A stretch of 64,000 nucleotides of DNA from Coprococcus_C sp934318045 (lineage in GTDB: Bacteria > Bacillota > Clostridia > Lachnospirales > Lachnospiraceae): positions 1 through 64,000 of the forward strand of contig CAKREY010000001.1 in assembly GCA_934318045.1 (NCBI GenBank), given 5' to 3'. Below the pieces are notes generated by a model that saw only the letters and a program-made list of their open reading frames with translations, ran no database searches and was not told the origin of the DNA. The translations under genes and the position numbers were made by a program. Of this stretch, positions 7,979 to 17,407 are shown in pieces (within the stretch, counting starts at the first letter, position 1; the number at the start of each line of letters is the position of its first letter).

Positions 7979-8542
7979 TCAACTGTGATTATAAAACAGG
8001 TAATCCGGTTGGATATCTGTCTCTTCCATCGGAAAATCAAATTCCGGTACAATCTGTTCCGCATATGCAATTGCTACAGTTATACATTCCGGGTACATTG
8101 CAAGATATCGGTCGTAATAACCGCCTCCATATCCGATCCGGTCCATTTTTTTGGAAAAAACTGCGCCAGGCATCACAATCAGACACGAATCAGCCGGATC
8201 TGGTTTAAACGGAATATTTCCGACCGGCTCAAGAATATGATATGCCCCTTCTACCAGCGCTGTGTCGGGCTGATACCGATAAAAATCCATCGTATTGCCA
8301 TCTACACGAGGCAGATACAGTCGTTTTCCGTCCTCCCGGAAACACTCTGCATATTGAAACAGGTCCACTTCATTGCGGATTGGAACATACAGACACAGAT
8401 CTGTTGCTCTCTGATAGCAAATATGCGACCGAAGCTTACATAGTATTTCTTCTGCCGCATGATTTTTATATTCTTCCGAAAGCTGATTTCTCTTTGCAAG
8501 AATCTGCTTCCGGAGTTTATTTTTCTGTTCATTTTTTGTCAT
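7979..8542 (-). CDS. 5-formyltetrahydrofolate cyclo-ligase
   Basis: A 187-residue enzyme that uses ATP to convert 5-formyl-THF to 5,10-methenyl-THF, returning a folate storage form to one-carbon metabolism. The start KNEQKNKLRKQILAKRNQLS is the substrate- and ATP-binding helix, and RIGYGGGYYDRYLA is the family signature near the C-terminus. Its ATG overlaps the TGA of the DUF896 gene (ATGA), so the two are translationally coupled. Confidence 0.93.
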   Translation of the reverse strand: MTKNEQKNKLRKQILAKRNQLSEEYKNHAAEEILCKLRSHICYQRATDLCLYVPIRNEVDLFQYAECFREDGKRLYLPRVDGNTMDFYRYQPDTALVEGAYHILEPVGNIPFKPDPADSCLIVMPGAVFSKKMDRIGYGGGYYDRYLAMYPECITVAIAYAEQIVPEFDFPMEETDIQPDYLFYNHS

Positions 8543-8772
8543 ATAATATTTCCTTCGTCCCGCATCTTCGGGATATCTTTTACATGGGTAATGCTTCCAT
8601 CCGCTTCTCTGATATCTATATTATCAAGCTGCGCCTTTAAATTTTTTTTGACGTTCTCGATATAGGCTTTCCGTAGCTGTGCCTGTTCTTTTAATTCTGC
8701 ATCGGTCAGCCCTTCCACTGTTTTGCTTTTTTTTGCTAACTCATTGATTCTCTTGATATCTTCCTGATTCAT
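8539..8772 (-). CDS. DUF896 family protein (YnzC-like)
   Basis: A 77-residue protein with the DUF896 pattern: an N-terminal helical hairpin (DIKRINELAKKSKTVEGLTDAELKEQ) followed by QLRKAYIENVKKNLKAQLDNI. B. subtilis relatives are small helical proteins linked to the SOS operon. The C-terminal extension (ADGSITHVKDIPKMR) is common in Clostridia. It lies between proB and the 5-FCL gene, overlapping the latter by 4 bp. GGAGTAAG precedes the start. Confidence 0.88.
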   Translation of the reverse strand: MNQEDIKRINELAKKSKTVEGLTDAELKEQAQLRKAYIENVKKNLKAQLDNIDIREADGSITHVKDIPKMRDEGNII

Positions 8773-8811
8773 CGATTTCTTACTCCTGTTAATCTGTTTT
8801 CAAACTCACAA

Positions 8812-9672
8812 TCAATTTTTATATCCTTTGTGAACAATAAAATCCACTGTATCAAAATCATCATTTTCATGCGCCAAGAATAATGTTCCGACAGGTTTCC
8901 CTTCCATCAGATCATATATTTCATTCAATCGCTCAGCATCCATGATGGCCATATCTGCGCCGGAATCTGTCGCAATACGCGCCGCTGCAATCTTGGTTGC
9001 CATACCACCGGTTCCGTAGTTTGTCACAGCGTCTTTTGCCATTTGTTTCATTGTGTCATCAATTGTCTCGACCAACGTCAGTTTCTTTGCATCCGGGTTT
9101 TTATGTGGATCATCTGTATAAAATCCATCTATATCGGTAAGCAGGATCAACAGATCTGCCTTGATTAAATGTGCTACGATTGCAGACATCGTATCATTAT
9201 CGCCAAATTCTATTTCCTCTGTCGCAACTGTATCGTTTTCATTTACGACAGGAATCACATCCTGCTGTAAAAGCTCATTTAATGTATTCTCTGCATTTCT
9301 ACGTCGCTCAGGATCGGTAATTGCATCAAACGTCAGCAATACCTGTGCTGCCATATGGTTATATTCCATAAAAAGCTTTTGATAGATCATCATAAGCTGT
9401 CCCTGGCCGATTGCGGCACATGCCTGTTTTAATGAAACAGTCTTCGGTTTATTGCGGAGCCCAAGCATCTCGAATCCAACACCAATTGCACCGGATGATA
9501 CGAGAATGACATCCTTTCCCTGATTTTTCAAATCACAAACAATCCGCACCAATGTCTCCAGTTTTCTATAATCTGCTCCACCGGTTTCTTCATGAATGAT
9601 GGAAGAAGATCCGATCTTCAAAACAATCCTCTGTTTATCCTTTAATGATTCTCTTATACGTTTCTCATCCAC
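8812..9672 (-). CDS. proB: Glutamate 5-kinase
   Basis: A 286-residue amino-acid kinase-fold protein catalysing the first step of proline synthesis, ATP-dependent phosphorylation of glutamate. The motifs are IVLKIGSSSII, VSSGAIGVG, IPVVNENDTV, EIEFGDNDTMSA and GTGGMATKIAAA. It ends after the kinase domain and lacks the C-terminal PUA domain of the E. coli enzyme (367 residues), a form common in Firmicutes. The start is GTG with GAGAGGG upstream; the nearby ATG is in another frame and belongs to the end of the preceding gene, which overlaps by 19 bp. proA is not adjacent. Confidence 0.93.
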   Translation of the reverse strand: MDEKRIRESLKDKQRIVLKIGSSSIIHEETGGADYRKLETLVRIVCDLKNQGKDVILVSSGAIGVGFEMLGLRNKPKTVSLKQACAAIGQGQLMMIYQKLFMEYNHMAAQVLLTFDAITDPERRRNAENTLNELLQQDVIPVVNENDTVATEEIEFGDNDTMSAIVAHLIKADLLILLTDIDGFYTDDPHKNPDAKKLTLVETIDDTMKQMAKDAVTNYGTGGMATKIAAARIATDSGADMAIMDAERLNEIYDLMEGKPVGTLFLAHENDDFDTVDFIVHKGYKN

Positions 9673-11303
9673 TTTTTTTCCCTCTCATTGATATATTGTG
9701 CAACTGCTTCCGCAACCTTGATTCCATCAACCGCTGCTGAAGTGATACCTCCGGCATATCCGGCGCCCTCTCCGCACGGAAACAATCCTGCATATGCACT
9801 CTGATATGTCTCATCCCGTACAATCCGTACCGGAGAAGATGTCCGTGACTCAATCCCCGATAAAACTGCATCTCCGGATGAAAATCCTTTTAATTTACGG
9901 TCATAGTCCAAAATCCCTTCAATTATAGCATCATTTATATAGGCTGGCAAACAATTCCTTAAGTTTGCAAACTGATAACCGCCGCGGATATTCGGTCGGA
10001 CGCTTCCAAATGCAGTTGAAATCCGGTTATTCTTATAATCCGCAAAACACTGCACAGGAATTTTTCCATGTCCTTCTTCATATGCTTTCCGCTCATATTT
10101 CTTTTGAAACTCCACACCGGCAAGCACACCATAAGCTGCAAAACCATCGACTTCAAAATCCTCCGGAGTCACATTGACTACGATTGCGGAATTTGCATTT
10201 TCTTCACTTCGATCATGATTACTCATACCATTTACAACGCTCTGTGTTTCGCCGGACGAAGCATTTACGACGAATCCGCCCGGACACATACAGAAGCTGT
10301 ATACACTGCGTCCTTTGCCCGACCGGTATGTCATCTTATAATCGGCTGCAGGAAGCAGTTCTGCCTGCTCACTCGTGCCATATTGACTTGCATTTATCAT
10401 AGACTGCTTATGTTCGATTCGAAGTCCCATAGCAAATGATTTTGCTTCCATCGGAACTGCAGTTTTCTGCAGCATAGCAAAGGTATCCCGTGCACTATGT
10501 CCGATTGCAAGAATACAAGCCGCTGTATGTAATGAACACACAGTATCTGATTTCAAGTCTTTGATATTGAGTTTTAATTCATCTTCCGTTGTATGTGCAA
10601 TCTGTACAAGCTGATGCTCAAATAAAATCTCACCGCCAAGGTTTACAATCTCTCGGCGCATATTCTGCATCACCTGCTTTAATATATCCGTACCGATATG
10701 TGGCTTATTTATATATCTGATTTCTTCCGGTGCGCCAAACTGAATAAAATCACGGATGACCGCCTGGATACGTCCTTGTTTATCTTTGATGCCGGTATTC
10801 AGTTTTCCATCTGAAAAAGTTCCAGCACCACCCTCTCCAAACGATACATTTGAATTTGCACAGATCATGGCATCTCCCTGCCAGAATGCCTCCACATCCT
10901 TTGTCCGTTCTTCGACACATTTTCCACGTTCCACAACAACCGGGCAATACCCGGCGCGTGCCAGATGAAGTGCCGCAAAATAGCCTGCCGGACCGGCACC
11001 GATAATCACCGGTCGTATATGACAGTTTTGATTGGCTTCATAAGGAAATTGATATTTTTCTTCTTTAGTTGACATAATATTTTTATTGTCACCTAATTTG
11101 TGCAGAATTTGTTTTTCATCCTCCAATTGCACATCCAGCGTATAGATATGCATCAGATTGGATTTATCTCTGGCATCCAGTGATTTCCGCACAATCTGAT
11201 ATGTGTATGCTGACTTTGTAGAAAGTAGCTTCTCCAGTTTCTTTTTGATTGCTTTCGTCTCGTCTTTTTGTACTGGTATTTTTATCTGGTTTATTCTGAT
11301 CAT
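9654..11303 (-). CDS. FAD-dependent dehydrogenase (COG2509 type)
   Basis: A 549-residue flavoprotein. Residues 1 to about 95 form an N-terminal domain with no cofactor motif. A dinucleotide-binding loop follows (PVIIGAGPAGYFAALHLARAG, about 99-119), then GEGGAGTFSDGKLNTG and a C-terminal FAD-binding end (AGLFPCGEGAGYAGGITSAA). This is the order seen in the uncharacterised COG2509 dehydrogenases of Clostridia. The substrate is unknown. Its ATG overlaps the stop of the upstream flavoprotein gene (ATGA), and it overlaps proB downstream. Confidence 0.9.
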   Translation of the reverse strand: MIRINQIKIPVQKDETKAIKKKLEKLLSTKSAYTYQIVRKSLDARDKSNLMHIYTLDVQLEDEKQILHKLGDNKNIMSTKEEKYQFPYEANQNCHIRPVIIGAGPAGYFAALHLARAGYCPVVVERGKCVEERTKDVEAFWQGDAMICANSNVSFGEGGAGTFSDGKLNTGIKDKQGRIQAVIRDFIQFGAPEEIRYINKPHIGTDILKQVMQNMRREIVNLGGEILFEHQLVQIAHTTEDELKLNIKDLKSDTVCSLHTAACILAIGHSARDTFAMLQKTAVPMEAKSFAMGLRIEHKQSMINASQYGTSEQAELLPAADYKMTYRSGKGRSVYSFCMCPGGFVVNASSGETQSVVNGMSNHDRSEENANSAIVVNVTPEDFEVDGFAAYGVLAGVEFQKKYERKAYEEGHGKIPVQCFADYKNNRISTAFGSVRPNIRGGYQFANLRNCLPAYINDAIIEGILDYDRKLKGFSSGDAVLSGIESRTSSPVRIVRDETYQSAYAGLFPCGEGAGYAGGITSAAVDGIKVAEAVAQYINEREKKWMRNV

Positions 11304-12526
11304 TTACATGCACTCCCTGCCCGCAAACCTGTCAATATCGCAAATGTTAGATTGTAGCCGCCACAATCACCGTGGATATCCAGGATTTCTCCTGCCGCAT
11401 ACATTCCCGGATGATAAAACAGTTCCATGGTGTCCGGATTGACAGCTTCTAAGCAAATCCCTCCAGCTGTCACCTGCGCTGATTCAAAGTCTTTCAGTTC
11501 TACCGCATGAAATTCAAACCTTCTGCATGTATCATATAAATTCGTTAACTGCCTGTTTGTTACGGTTTCCAATCCCTGTTTTGGTTGAAGTCCACACGCT
11601 TTTATTACATAAGATGCAAGTTTATCCGGTAAAAAAGAATTTAAGTACCCCAAAAGAGTTCGGCGAATTTCCTGTGGATGAACAAATGTTTCCCGGTCAA
11701 TTTGTTCTAAAAAATCGAAGACAATCAATGGTTTTTCATTTTTCGCAAGCAGTCTGCCAATCTCCGACGATAAATTGAACATCATAATTCCGGATAATCC
11801 ATACTCTGTAATCTGAAGCTCCCCTTGCTGTTTCGTATCTTTTTTTCCATCAATCCGGGCGGAACACAACACACGGACTCCCTTGATTTCTTCTGTGTCT
11901 TCCTTCGTGTACACACCACAGAGGGAAGGACGCAATCTGCTTACGGGAATGTCCAGGTTCTTTAAAATCTCATAGCCTTCGATCCCACCGCCAAGTGATG
12001 TATATGTACGCCCACCACAAGTCAATATCACGCTTTTCGCTTCGATCGGATCGGTGTGATCCGCACGATACAGGCAATATCCCTGTTCTGTCTTTTTGAT
12101 TGCTGTCACACAAGCTGTTTCCATTATGGTTACCGATAAGGCATGCAATGCGTCAAGAAATGCCCAGACAACCGACGATGCCTGCAAGGAAGATGGATAG
12201 TAATATCCACTACATTCCCGTTCATAAATCCCGATTGTATGTAAAAAGGAAAATAAAGACGCATTGCTATCTGTACCCATGCAATGTGCAAGAAATTGTT
12301 CCCAGGTATCAGAATTATCACAAAAAGACACCGAATGATAATGGGATCTTTTTGTATCTGCATTTGCCAGATTGCAGCGTCCATTTCCGGTTGCATATAA
12401 TTTTTTTCCTAATTTTTTATTTTTATCCAATATACAGACTTTTTTCCCTTGTTGTGCAGCGGCGATTGCAGCTGACATACCAGCTGCTCCGCCACCGACG
12501 ACACATACATCATAGCTTTCGTGCAT
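11300..12526 (-). CDS. HI0933/YhiN-like flavoprotein (BaiN family)
   Basis: A 408-residue NAD(P)/FAD-dependent oxidoreductase of the COG2081 family. The N-terminus has the dinucleotide-binding motif VVGGGAAGMSAA followed by the diagnostic KLYATGNGRCNLAN. The C-terminus has VTAGGICLEAVNP and GEILDIHGDCGGYNL. Family members have been linked to bile-acid reduction (BaiN) and to unknown redox steps; the substrate here cannot be inferred. GAGGAATATC precedes the ATG. It is coupled by a 4-bp overlap to the next flavoprotein gene. Confidence 0.92.
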   Translation of the reverse strand: MHESYDVCVVGGGAAGMSAAIAAAQQGKKVCILDKNKKLGKKLYATGNGRCNLANADTKRSHYHSVSFCDNSDTWEQFLAHCMGTDSNASLFSFLHTIGIYERECSGYYYPSSLQASSVVWAFLDALHALSVTIMETACVTAIKKTEQGYCLYRADHTDPIEAKSVILTCGGRTYTSLGGGIEGYEILKNLDIPVSRLRPSLCGVYTKEDTEEIKGVRVLCSARIDGKKDTKQQGELQITEYGLSGIMMFNLSSEIGRLLAKNEKPLIVFDFLEQIDRETFVHPQEIRRTLLGYLNSFLPDKLASYVIKACGLQPKQGLETVTNRQLTNLYDTCRRFEFHAVELKDFESAQVTAGGICLEAVNPDTMELFYHPGMYAAGEILDIHGDCGGYNLTFAILTGLRAGSACK

Positions 12527-12565
12527 GATATTCCTCGCTTATTTTCATTTTTTCATCGGATTTTT

Positions 12566-12961
12566 TCAGGTTGACAAAGATTCCAGATATCGGTACAACG
12601 CTTGTTCTGAATCAAAATATACCTGTCTTTTCTGAAGTCTTTCATACATGTCCGGATGCAGTCGTCTTATAACTTCCACATCGATATCCGCATACTCGAA
12701 AATCTGCCCTGTATCGTTTTGATAAACAACCACACGTGCGTCCTGCACGCCAACCACATATTTTCCTTTTTCATTTTTAACATCAAATGACATGGAATCT
12801 TGATTTTCATTTTCCACATCAATTGATATGGAATCCCGGGCAGATTCCTGACTTGTTTCTGACTCATTTCTTGTTCTCTGTCCAAAATACGCATTTGCAA
12901 GCAGGTAGCAAAGTATAAATATCCCTGCAAATAAAATAAAATATAAAAATAATTTCTTCAT
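12566..12961 (-). CDS. Membrane-anchored protein with BofC-like C-terminal domain
   Basis: A 131-residue protein. Residues 4-26 form an N-terminal membrane anchor or uncleaved signal. A Ser/Glu-rich linker with a near-duplicated SIDVENEN/SFDVKNEK segment follows, then a C-terminal domain starting near 72 (YVVGVQDARVVVYQNDTGQIFEY) that resembles the domain at the end of B. subtilis BofC, a forespore regulator of SpoIVB. It would face the outside of the membrane. Its place downstream of yqfC/yqfD-type sporulation genes fits, but the BofC similarity is by eye. Confidence 0.65.
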   Translation of the reverse strand: MKKLFLYFILFAGIFILCYLLANAYFGQRTRNESETSQESARDSISIDVENENQDSMSFDVKNEKGKYVVGVQDARVVVYQNDTGQIFEYADIDVEVIRRLHPDMYERLQKRQVYFDSEQALYRYLESLST

Positions 12962-13004
12962 GGCACCAACTCCTTGAAGAAATTATTTCCATATTGTTAT
13001 TTAA

Positions 13005-14096
13005 TTATTCAATAATAATCTGATCCTGCTTTGTCTCATCAAATACTGTGATAAATGTCTTGCCAGGGTTCATCTTTAACTGGTTTCCATCTGCTGTATA
13101 GTACTTGATGGTTCCGCTATCCGGTCTCCATGTGATTTGCTCGTATTCGCCATCTGAAATATAATATCCGGTTCCTGACTTATCCCAGTTGATACTTTGC
13201 AACCCATCTCCGATATCTGTATACTCAACAAACATGACAATCAGGTTTTTATAACGAAGCTGCTCGTTTGTCTGGTCATCAATCTGCTTGTCTCCATACT
13301 GGAAACGGTAATACAGCTTTTCATCTGCATTGTATTCATACCACCTTGTGCTGCTGTTATTGTAAGCGGTTGTCACTTTGTTTGCTGTCTGTCCATTTCC
13401 GATTGCTGTATCCTCTGTATGAAATGCAAACATATTCTGTGTCTGTTTTCTATCGTCATTGTATGTTGTACGATAACCGGCCTGTGCGATACCTTCTTTC
13501 AATTTTTCGCTGTTTGTGTAACAGTTGTGTGGAGCAACTCTGGACTCATCCCGATAATATGTTGTTGTATCATAAAGACCATTTAAGTTGTTCGTTCCAC
13601 TTGCTTTAATCTGATCTTCTGCAAAAGTAGACCATCCAACATGGGCATAGATACCATCAAGCATATTTGCCATCTGTACATAATAATGTCTTGCACTGCG
13701 GACCGGTCCGAGTTTTGTCAGATTGGAATAATCCTTAAATACACACATATAACGGGTAATTCCACCTTCTACAAGCATCTCAAATGTTATATCTGCCTGT
13801 GAAATACCTGACTGCGGCATCGCATCCACAATATTATTGATCATAATACAAAGTGGGCGCTGATTTGCCAGTTTCTCATCGATCCACTCACCCGAAAATT
13901 CGTTGATCACACAGCCTTCTTTTGTAGGTCCGATTACAACATTGCTTGCATCGGACATGGTTGCAGGCTGCTCGGTTGTAATCGCCGGCTGCTCGGTTGT
14001 TGTCTCTTTTTTCTTTCCACAGCCTGCCAGGCAGGACATCGAAAGTGCAGCTGTAAGTGTAAATATCGTCAGCTTTTTCAATTTATTCTTCTTCAT
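13005..14096 (-). CDS. DUF3048 lipoprotein (YerB-like)
   Basis: A 363-residue secreted lipoprotein: signal peptide with lipobox MSCLAGC (Cys 26), then a low-complexity TTEQPA repeat, then the DUF3048 N-terminal domain (QRPLCIMINNIVDAMPQSGISQADI, EGGITRYMCVF, GPVRSARHYYVQ) and C-terminal domain (TWRPDSGTIKYYTADGNQLKMNPGKTFITVFD). The function of YerB-type proteins is unknown. The gene overlaps the end of ybeY by 14 bp, and its ribosome site lies inside ybeY. Confidence 0.92.
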   Translation of the reverse strand: MKKNKLKKLTIFTLTAALSMSCLAGCGKKKETTTEQPAITTEQPATMSDASNVVIGPTKEGCVINEFSGEWIDEKLANQRPLCIMINNIVDAMPQSGISQADITFEMLVEGGITRYMCVFKDYSNLTKLGPVRSARHYYVQMANMLDGIYAHVGWSTFAEDQIKASGTNNLNGLYDTTTYYRDESRVAPHNCYTNSEKLKEGIAQAGYRTTYNDDRKQTQNMFAFHTEDTAIGNGQTANKVTTAYNNSSTRWYEYNADEKLYYRFQYGDKQIDDQTNEQLRYKNLIVMFVEYTDIGDGLQSINWDKSGTGYYISDGEYEQITWRPDSGTIKYYTADGNQLKMNPGKTFITVFDETKQDQIIIE

Positions 14097-14595
14097 TGTC
14101 TCTGGTATATCCTTTCTTTGTTAATATTTCCTCTTGTAGTTTTTCCATATGCAGGCGTTCTGAATCATCAATATGGTCATATCCCGCCAAATGCAGCATA
14201 CTGTGTGCAGTCAGGAATGCAACTTCCCGCCTTCTCGTATGTCCATATTCTTCCGCCTGTTCAGCAATGCGATCCACATTTAATATAATGTCTCCAAGCA
14301 TCAGCTCGCCTGTATCCTGATTAAAGTAATCGAGCGGGCTTTCCTCGCAGAAATCAAAGACCCCAGGCTCCTCATATGCAATCATCGGAAAAGACAAAAC
14401 ATCTGTCGGAGCATCAATCTCTCTGTATTCTTTATTGATTGCCTGTATTCCTGCATGGTCTGTAAATATCACATTCACCTCACATTCATATGGACATTTT
14501 AAGAAATCCAGAGATGCCTCTACGATATCTCTAACAATATCCTCGTAATGTGCAGGAACTGCAGTATCTAATTCATTTTCAAAAAATACGCTCAA
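14083..14595 (-). CDS. ybeY: rRNA maturation endoribonuclease YbeY
   Basis: A 170-residue zinc-dependent RNase involved in 16S rRNA 3' processing and ribosome quality control. The metal motif HSMLHLAGYDH gives H131, H135 and H141 in the H-x3-H-x5-H pattern, and DVLSFP is the other conserved block. The start is TTG (AAAGGAG 7 bases upstream), matching the usual N-terminus. It follows phoH as in many Firmicutes; the pgpH/yqfF gene often found between them is absent. Confidence 0.95.
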   Translation of the reverse strand: MSVFFENELDTAVPAHYEDIVRDIVEASLDFLKCPYECEVNVIFTDHAGIQAINKEYREIDAPTDVLSFPMIAYEEPGVFDFCEESPLDYFNQDTGELMLGDIILNVDRIAEQAEEYGHTRRREVAFLTAHSMLHLAGYDHIDDSERLHMEKLQEEILTKKGYTRDNEEE

Positions 14596-14678
14596 TGTAT
14601 CTCTCCTTTATTGCCTGTTACATTTTATCCCAAAAGTGGCAGATAATCAAGTTCTATCTGGGAATAATTTGCTTATCT

Positions 14679-15701
14679 CTATCTGTTTTTTGTTCCGGAC
14701 TTATGCGCTCCATCCGGTATCTTTCCCTTTGGATGCCTGTTTTCATACTGTTCGTATGCATTTACAATCTTCTGTACAAGCGGATGCCGCACAACATCTT
14801 CACTTGAAAACCGAATGACAGAAATCTCATCAATCCCATGCAGCACGCGAAGTGCAACCTCAAGTCCAGACTGTGTATCTTTCGGCAGATCTTTCTGCGA
14901 CAAATCACCTGTAATAATTGCTTTGGATCCAAAACCGATACGTGTCAGGAACATCTTCATCTGAGCCGGCGTTGTATTCTGTGCTTCATCCAATACAATA
15001 TAAGCATTGTCAAGTGTACGTCCTCGCATATAGGCAAGTGGTGCCACTTCAATCAATCCTTTTTCCATATTTCGTACAAAGGCATCTGCTCCCATGATTT
15101 CGTAAAGTGCATCATACAAAGGTCTCAGATATGGATCTACTTTGCTTTGCAAATCACCTGGCAGGAAGCCAAGCTTTTCTCCGGCTTCGATTGCGGGACG
15201 TGTCAGGATAATCCGGTTTACTTCGTTATTTTTAAACGCTGTGATTGCTTTTGCCATCGCAAGGTATGTTTTTCCGGTTCCTGCCGGGCCAACGCCAAAT
15301 ACGATCATATCTTTGTCAATCGCATCCACATATTTTTTCTGCCCAAGTGTTTTTGCTTTTACGGGCTTTCCACTCATCGTATGACAGATTACACCTCCGT
15401 CCGAAGCAAGCGCAGACACCGATTTTTCTTCACCTGTTTTAGAAAGAGAAATTGTATAATTCACATTTTGATCTGTGATTTCTTCTCCTGCTTTTGCCAA
15501 AGCCACTAACTGTTCAACGACAGATACCGCATGTTTTACACTGCCCTCCGAGCCTGTCACACGCATAGTATCATCTCTTAAAACAACCGCCACATGATAT
15601 GCTTTCTCCAGATTTTTGATGTTCTTGTCAAATTGACCGAACACAGCTTGAATATATTCCGTCGGGATTGAAATCGTCTCAAAATATGCACTCATATTCA
15701 T
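14679..15701 (-). CDS. PhoH family ATPase
   Basis: A 340-residue P-loop protein. Residues to about 95 form a KH-like N-terminal domain, followed by the PhoH ATPase domain with Walker A (GPAGTGKTYLA), LTRPAIEAGEKLGFLPGD and Walker B (YIVLDEAQN). It may act as an RNA-related ATPase, as its pairing with ybeY suggests. The ATG overlaps the yqfD stop (ATGA). A second ATG two codons later (15695) is better spaced from the GAGGA site, so the exact start is open. Confidence 0.93.
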   Translation of the reverse strand: MNMSAYFETISIPTEYIQAVFGQFDKNIKNLEKAYHVAVVLRDDTMRVTGSEGSVKHAVSVVEQLVALAKAGEEITDQNVNYTISLSKTGEEKSVSALASDGGVICHTMSGKPVKAKTLGQKKYVDAIDKDMIVFGVGPAGTGKTYLAMAKAITAFKNNEVNRIILTRPAIEAGEKLGFLPGDLQSKVDPYLRPLYDALYEIMGADAFVRNMEKGLIEVAPLAYMRGRTLDNAYIVLDEAQNTTPAQMKMFLTRIGFGSKAIITGDLSQKDLPKDTQSGLEVALRVLHGIDEISVIRFSSEDVVRHPLVQKIVNAYEQYENRHPKGKIPDGAHKSGTKNR

Positions 15702-16906
15702 TCCTCATTTTCTTCCATATCGTGTACTTCCATCTGCTCTGGTATCGTCAGAAGTTCCGGCGCACCTATTTTTTCTTTCACCAGAAGTGTTCCGGATGCC
15801 AGGCATTTTCCATCTCTGTACTCTATTGTAACATTATTTTCCAGTATTTCCACCCCTTTTTTTTGAAGATCTTCCATATACTTTTGCAAAATTTTCATCT
15901 GTTTATCATATACTTCCTGTTTTGTATATGTGATATTTTTGTAAACAGGTGTGTAATATTTTCCGATTGTAACGCGAAAAGGTAAATAATACGAATGTCC
16001 CAGATGAACCGTATAGGTATCCTCTATCCGTGCATAACTTTTTGTATCCGATGGCGTATATATGTTTGTTGTTTTATTTTTCGTACTGATAGAAATCGAA
16101 TACTTCCTGCATTTTCCATATATGCGTTGTGTCGTCCGGAGTGAAAGCTCTTTTTTATATGGATACCTCGTCTGTGCATAGATTTCGCCATCTGCCGGCA
16201 CATAGTTTGTCTCGATGAGCTCGTCAAACTCATTATAAATCTGAACTGCGCCTGTAATAAGGATGTCTCCTTTTTTCACTTCATCCCCGGGTTCCACCAT
16301 TCTGGTTCCCTGTGTTGCAATCGCTTCTGTAACAAGTCCGTCCTTGATTGCAACGATATTGCAAGGATTATTTATCTTCGTCACATTCTGTTCTGTAATC
16401 GTCTCTACCAGATGAATCACGAGTCTTGTTCCATCGACCTCACAGGTTATCCATGCCAGGCGGTCATATTGCATACGCAGTTTTTTTTCAAGATCTGCGA
16501 TAGTGATATCTTTGCGTCTGGTTCCCAGTGGAACGAGAGAATCCGAGACATACGATAGAATTTCTTCCTTCGTATAATCCGTCTCTCCTTCCACATCGAT
16601 ATGCCATATAAATAGAGAAGAATAATAAATAAACCACGCAATCAACAAAATACAGGCAAAAAATGTGATGTGGATTCGATGTCTTTTTAACAATGGTACG
16701 ACACCTTTTTCCATCACAACGCTGCACTTGCAATCACATTTTTTCTCAAATTTTTTAATGTTTTCAAAATCTTTCTTTGTAACTTCTGCAAAAACGCCGG
16801 TATCATCTCTGTAAATTGCATGCAAAGCAATCTTTCCGTGTTTGCATAAATTTAAAAATCGCTCTGAGTCATCGCCGGAAATATGAATCACATACCGATG
16901 CATCAT
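15698..16906 (-). CDS. yqfD: Sporulation protein YqfD
   Basis: A 402-residue protein when started at the ATG overlapping the yqfC stop (16904-16906, ATGA), with AGGAGGA just upstream; a longer open frame reaches 17023 but lies inside yqfC. The N-terminus (HRYVIHISGDDSERFLNLC) matches the YqfD family start. One membrane segment (about residues 90-110, ITFFACILLIAWFIYYSSLFIW) is followed by a large extracytoplasmic region. YqfD is expressed in the sporulation mother cell in B. subtilis, and its molecular role is unclear. Confidence 0.9.
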   Translation of the reverse strand: MMHRYVIHISGDDSERFLNLCKHGKIALHAIYRDDTGVFAEVTKKDFENIKKFEKKCDCKCSVVMEKGVVPLLKRHRIHITFFACILLIAWFIYYSSLFIWHIDVEGETDYTKEEILSYVSDSLVPLGTRRKDITIADLEKKLRMQYDRLAWITCEVDGTRLVIHLVETITEQNVTKINNPCNIVAIKDGLVTEAIATQGTRMVEPGDEVKKGDILITGAVQIYNEFDELIETNYVPADGEIYAQTRYPYKKELSLRTTQRIYGKCRKYSISISTKNKTTNIYTPSDTKSYARIEDTYTVHLGHSYYLPFRVTIGKYYTPVYKNITYTKQEVYDKQMKILQKYMEDLQKKGVEILENNVTIEYRDGKCLASGTLLVKEKIGAPELLTIPEQMEVHDMEENEE

Positions 16907-17115
16907 TCTTCCTCCTGTTTCCATTCCACAGACAAAATATTTCCGTGAATGATCATTTCTTCTGCATGAAATGAAGTAATGAGAAGCGAATTTCCAGAGA
17001 TTTGCAATTTCTTTTTTCCGCATTGCAGCTCAATGGTTTTTGTATCAAAATGACGCATCGATTTATATCCATCTACGTGCATACATGTCTGGTCATACAT
17101 CAGAATCTGTGTCAT
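16903..17115 (-). CDS. yqfC: YqfC/YabP-family sporulation protein
   Basis: A 70-residue protein of the YabP/YqfC family, shown by HVDGYKSMRHFDTKTIELQC, KLQISGNSLLITSF and MIIHGNILSVEW, a beta-rich pattern. YabP and YqfC are small sporulation proteins expressed in the mother cell. Its stop overlaps the yqfD start, the conserved arrangement. GGAGCAGG precedes the ATG. It is a little shorter than B. subtilis YqfC. Confidence 0.85.
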   Translation of the reverse strand: MTQILMYDQTCMHVDGYKSMRHFDTKTIELQCGKKKLQISGNSLLITSFHAEEMIIHGNILSVEWKQEEE

Positions 17116-17190
17116 GGTGCCTGCTCCATGCGATTTTCTTTACACTATATGCATATCCACATCTTTCTAGACTGGTTTTAAAAAAATTGC

Positions 17191-17221
17191 AACAAAAAAG
17201 GTGTTACCGGAGTAACACCTT
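17191..17221 (-). terminator. Terminator of rpsU
   Basis: A perfect 10-bp stem, AAGGTGTTAC (17198-17207) with GTAACACCTT (17212-17221), and a 4-nt loop. On the minus strand the stem is followed by TTTTTTG. It lies directly after the rpsU stop codon. Confidence 0.92.
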
Positions 17222-17230
17222 ATTTATGCA

Positions 17231-17407
17231 CTATTTAAACTTGCGCTTTCTAGCTGCTTCAGACTTCTTCTTACGTCTTACACTTGGTTTCTCGTAATGC
17301 TCTCTCTTACGAATCTCCTGCTGAATACCGGCTTTCGCACAGTTTCTCTTGAATCTACGAAGAGCGCTATCCAAAGTCTCATTCTCTTTTACGATTACGT
17401 TTGACAT
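17231..17407 (-). CDS. rpsU: 30S ribosomal protein S21
   Basis: A 58-codon gene. The protein begins MSNVIVKENETLDSALRRFK and contains RNCAKAGIQQEIRKREHYEK followed by the basic tail SVRRKKKSEAARKRKFK, the bS21 consensus. bS21 binds the 30S platform near the 16S 3' end and affects start-site selection. It has its own strong promoter (TTGACG/TATAAT) and its own terminator, so it is a single-gene transcript between clpP and yqfC. Confidence 0.96.
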   Translation of the reverse strand: MSNVIVKENETLDSALRRFKRNCAKAGIQQEIRKREHYEKPSVRRKKKSEAARKRKFK

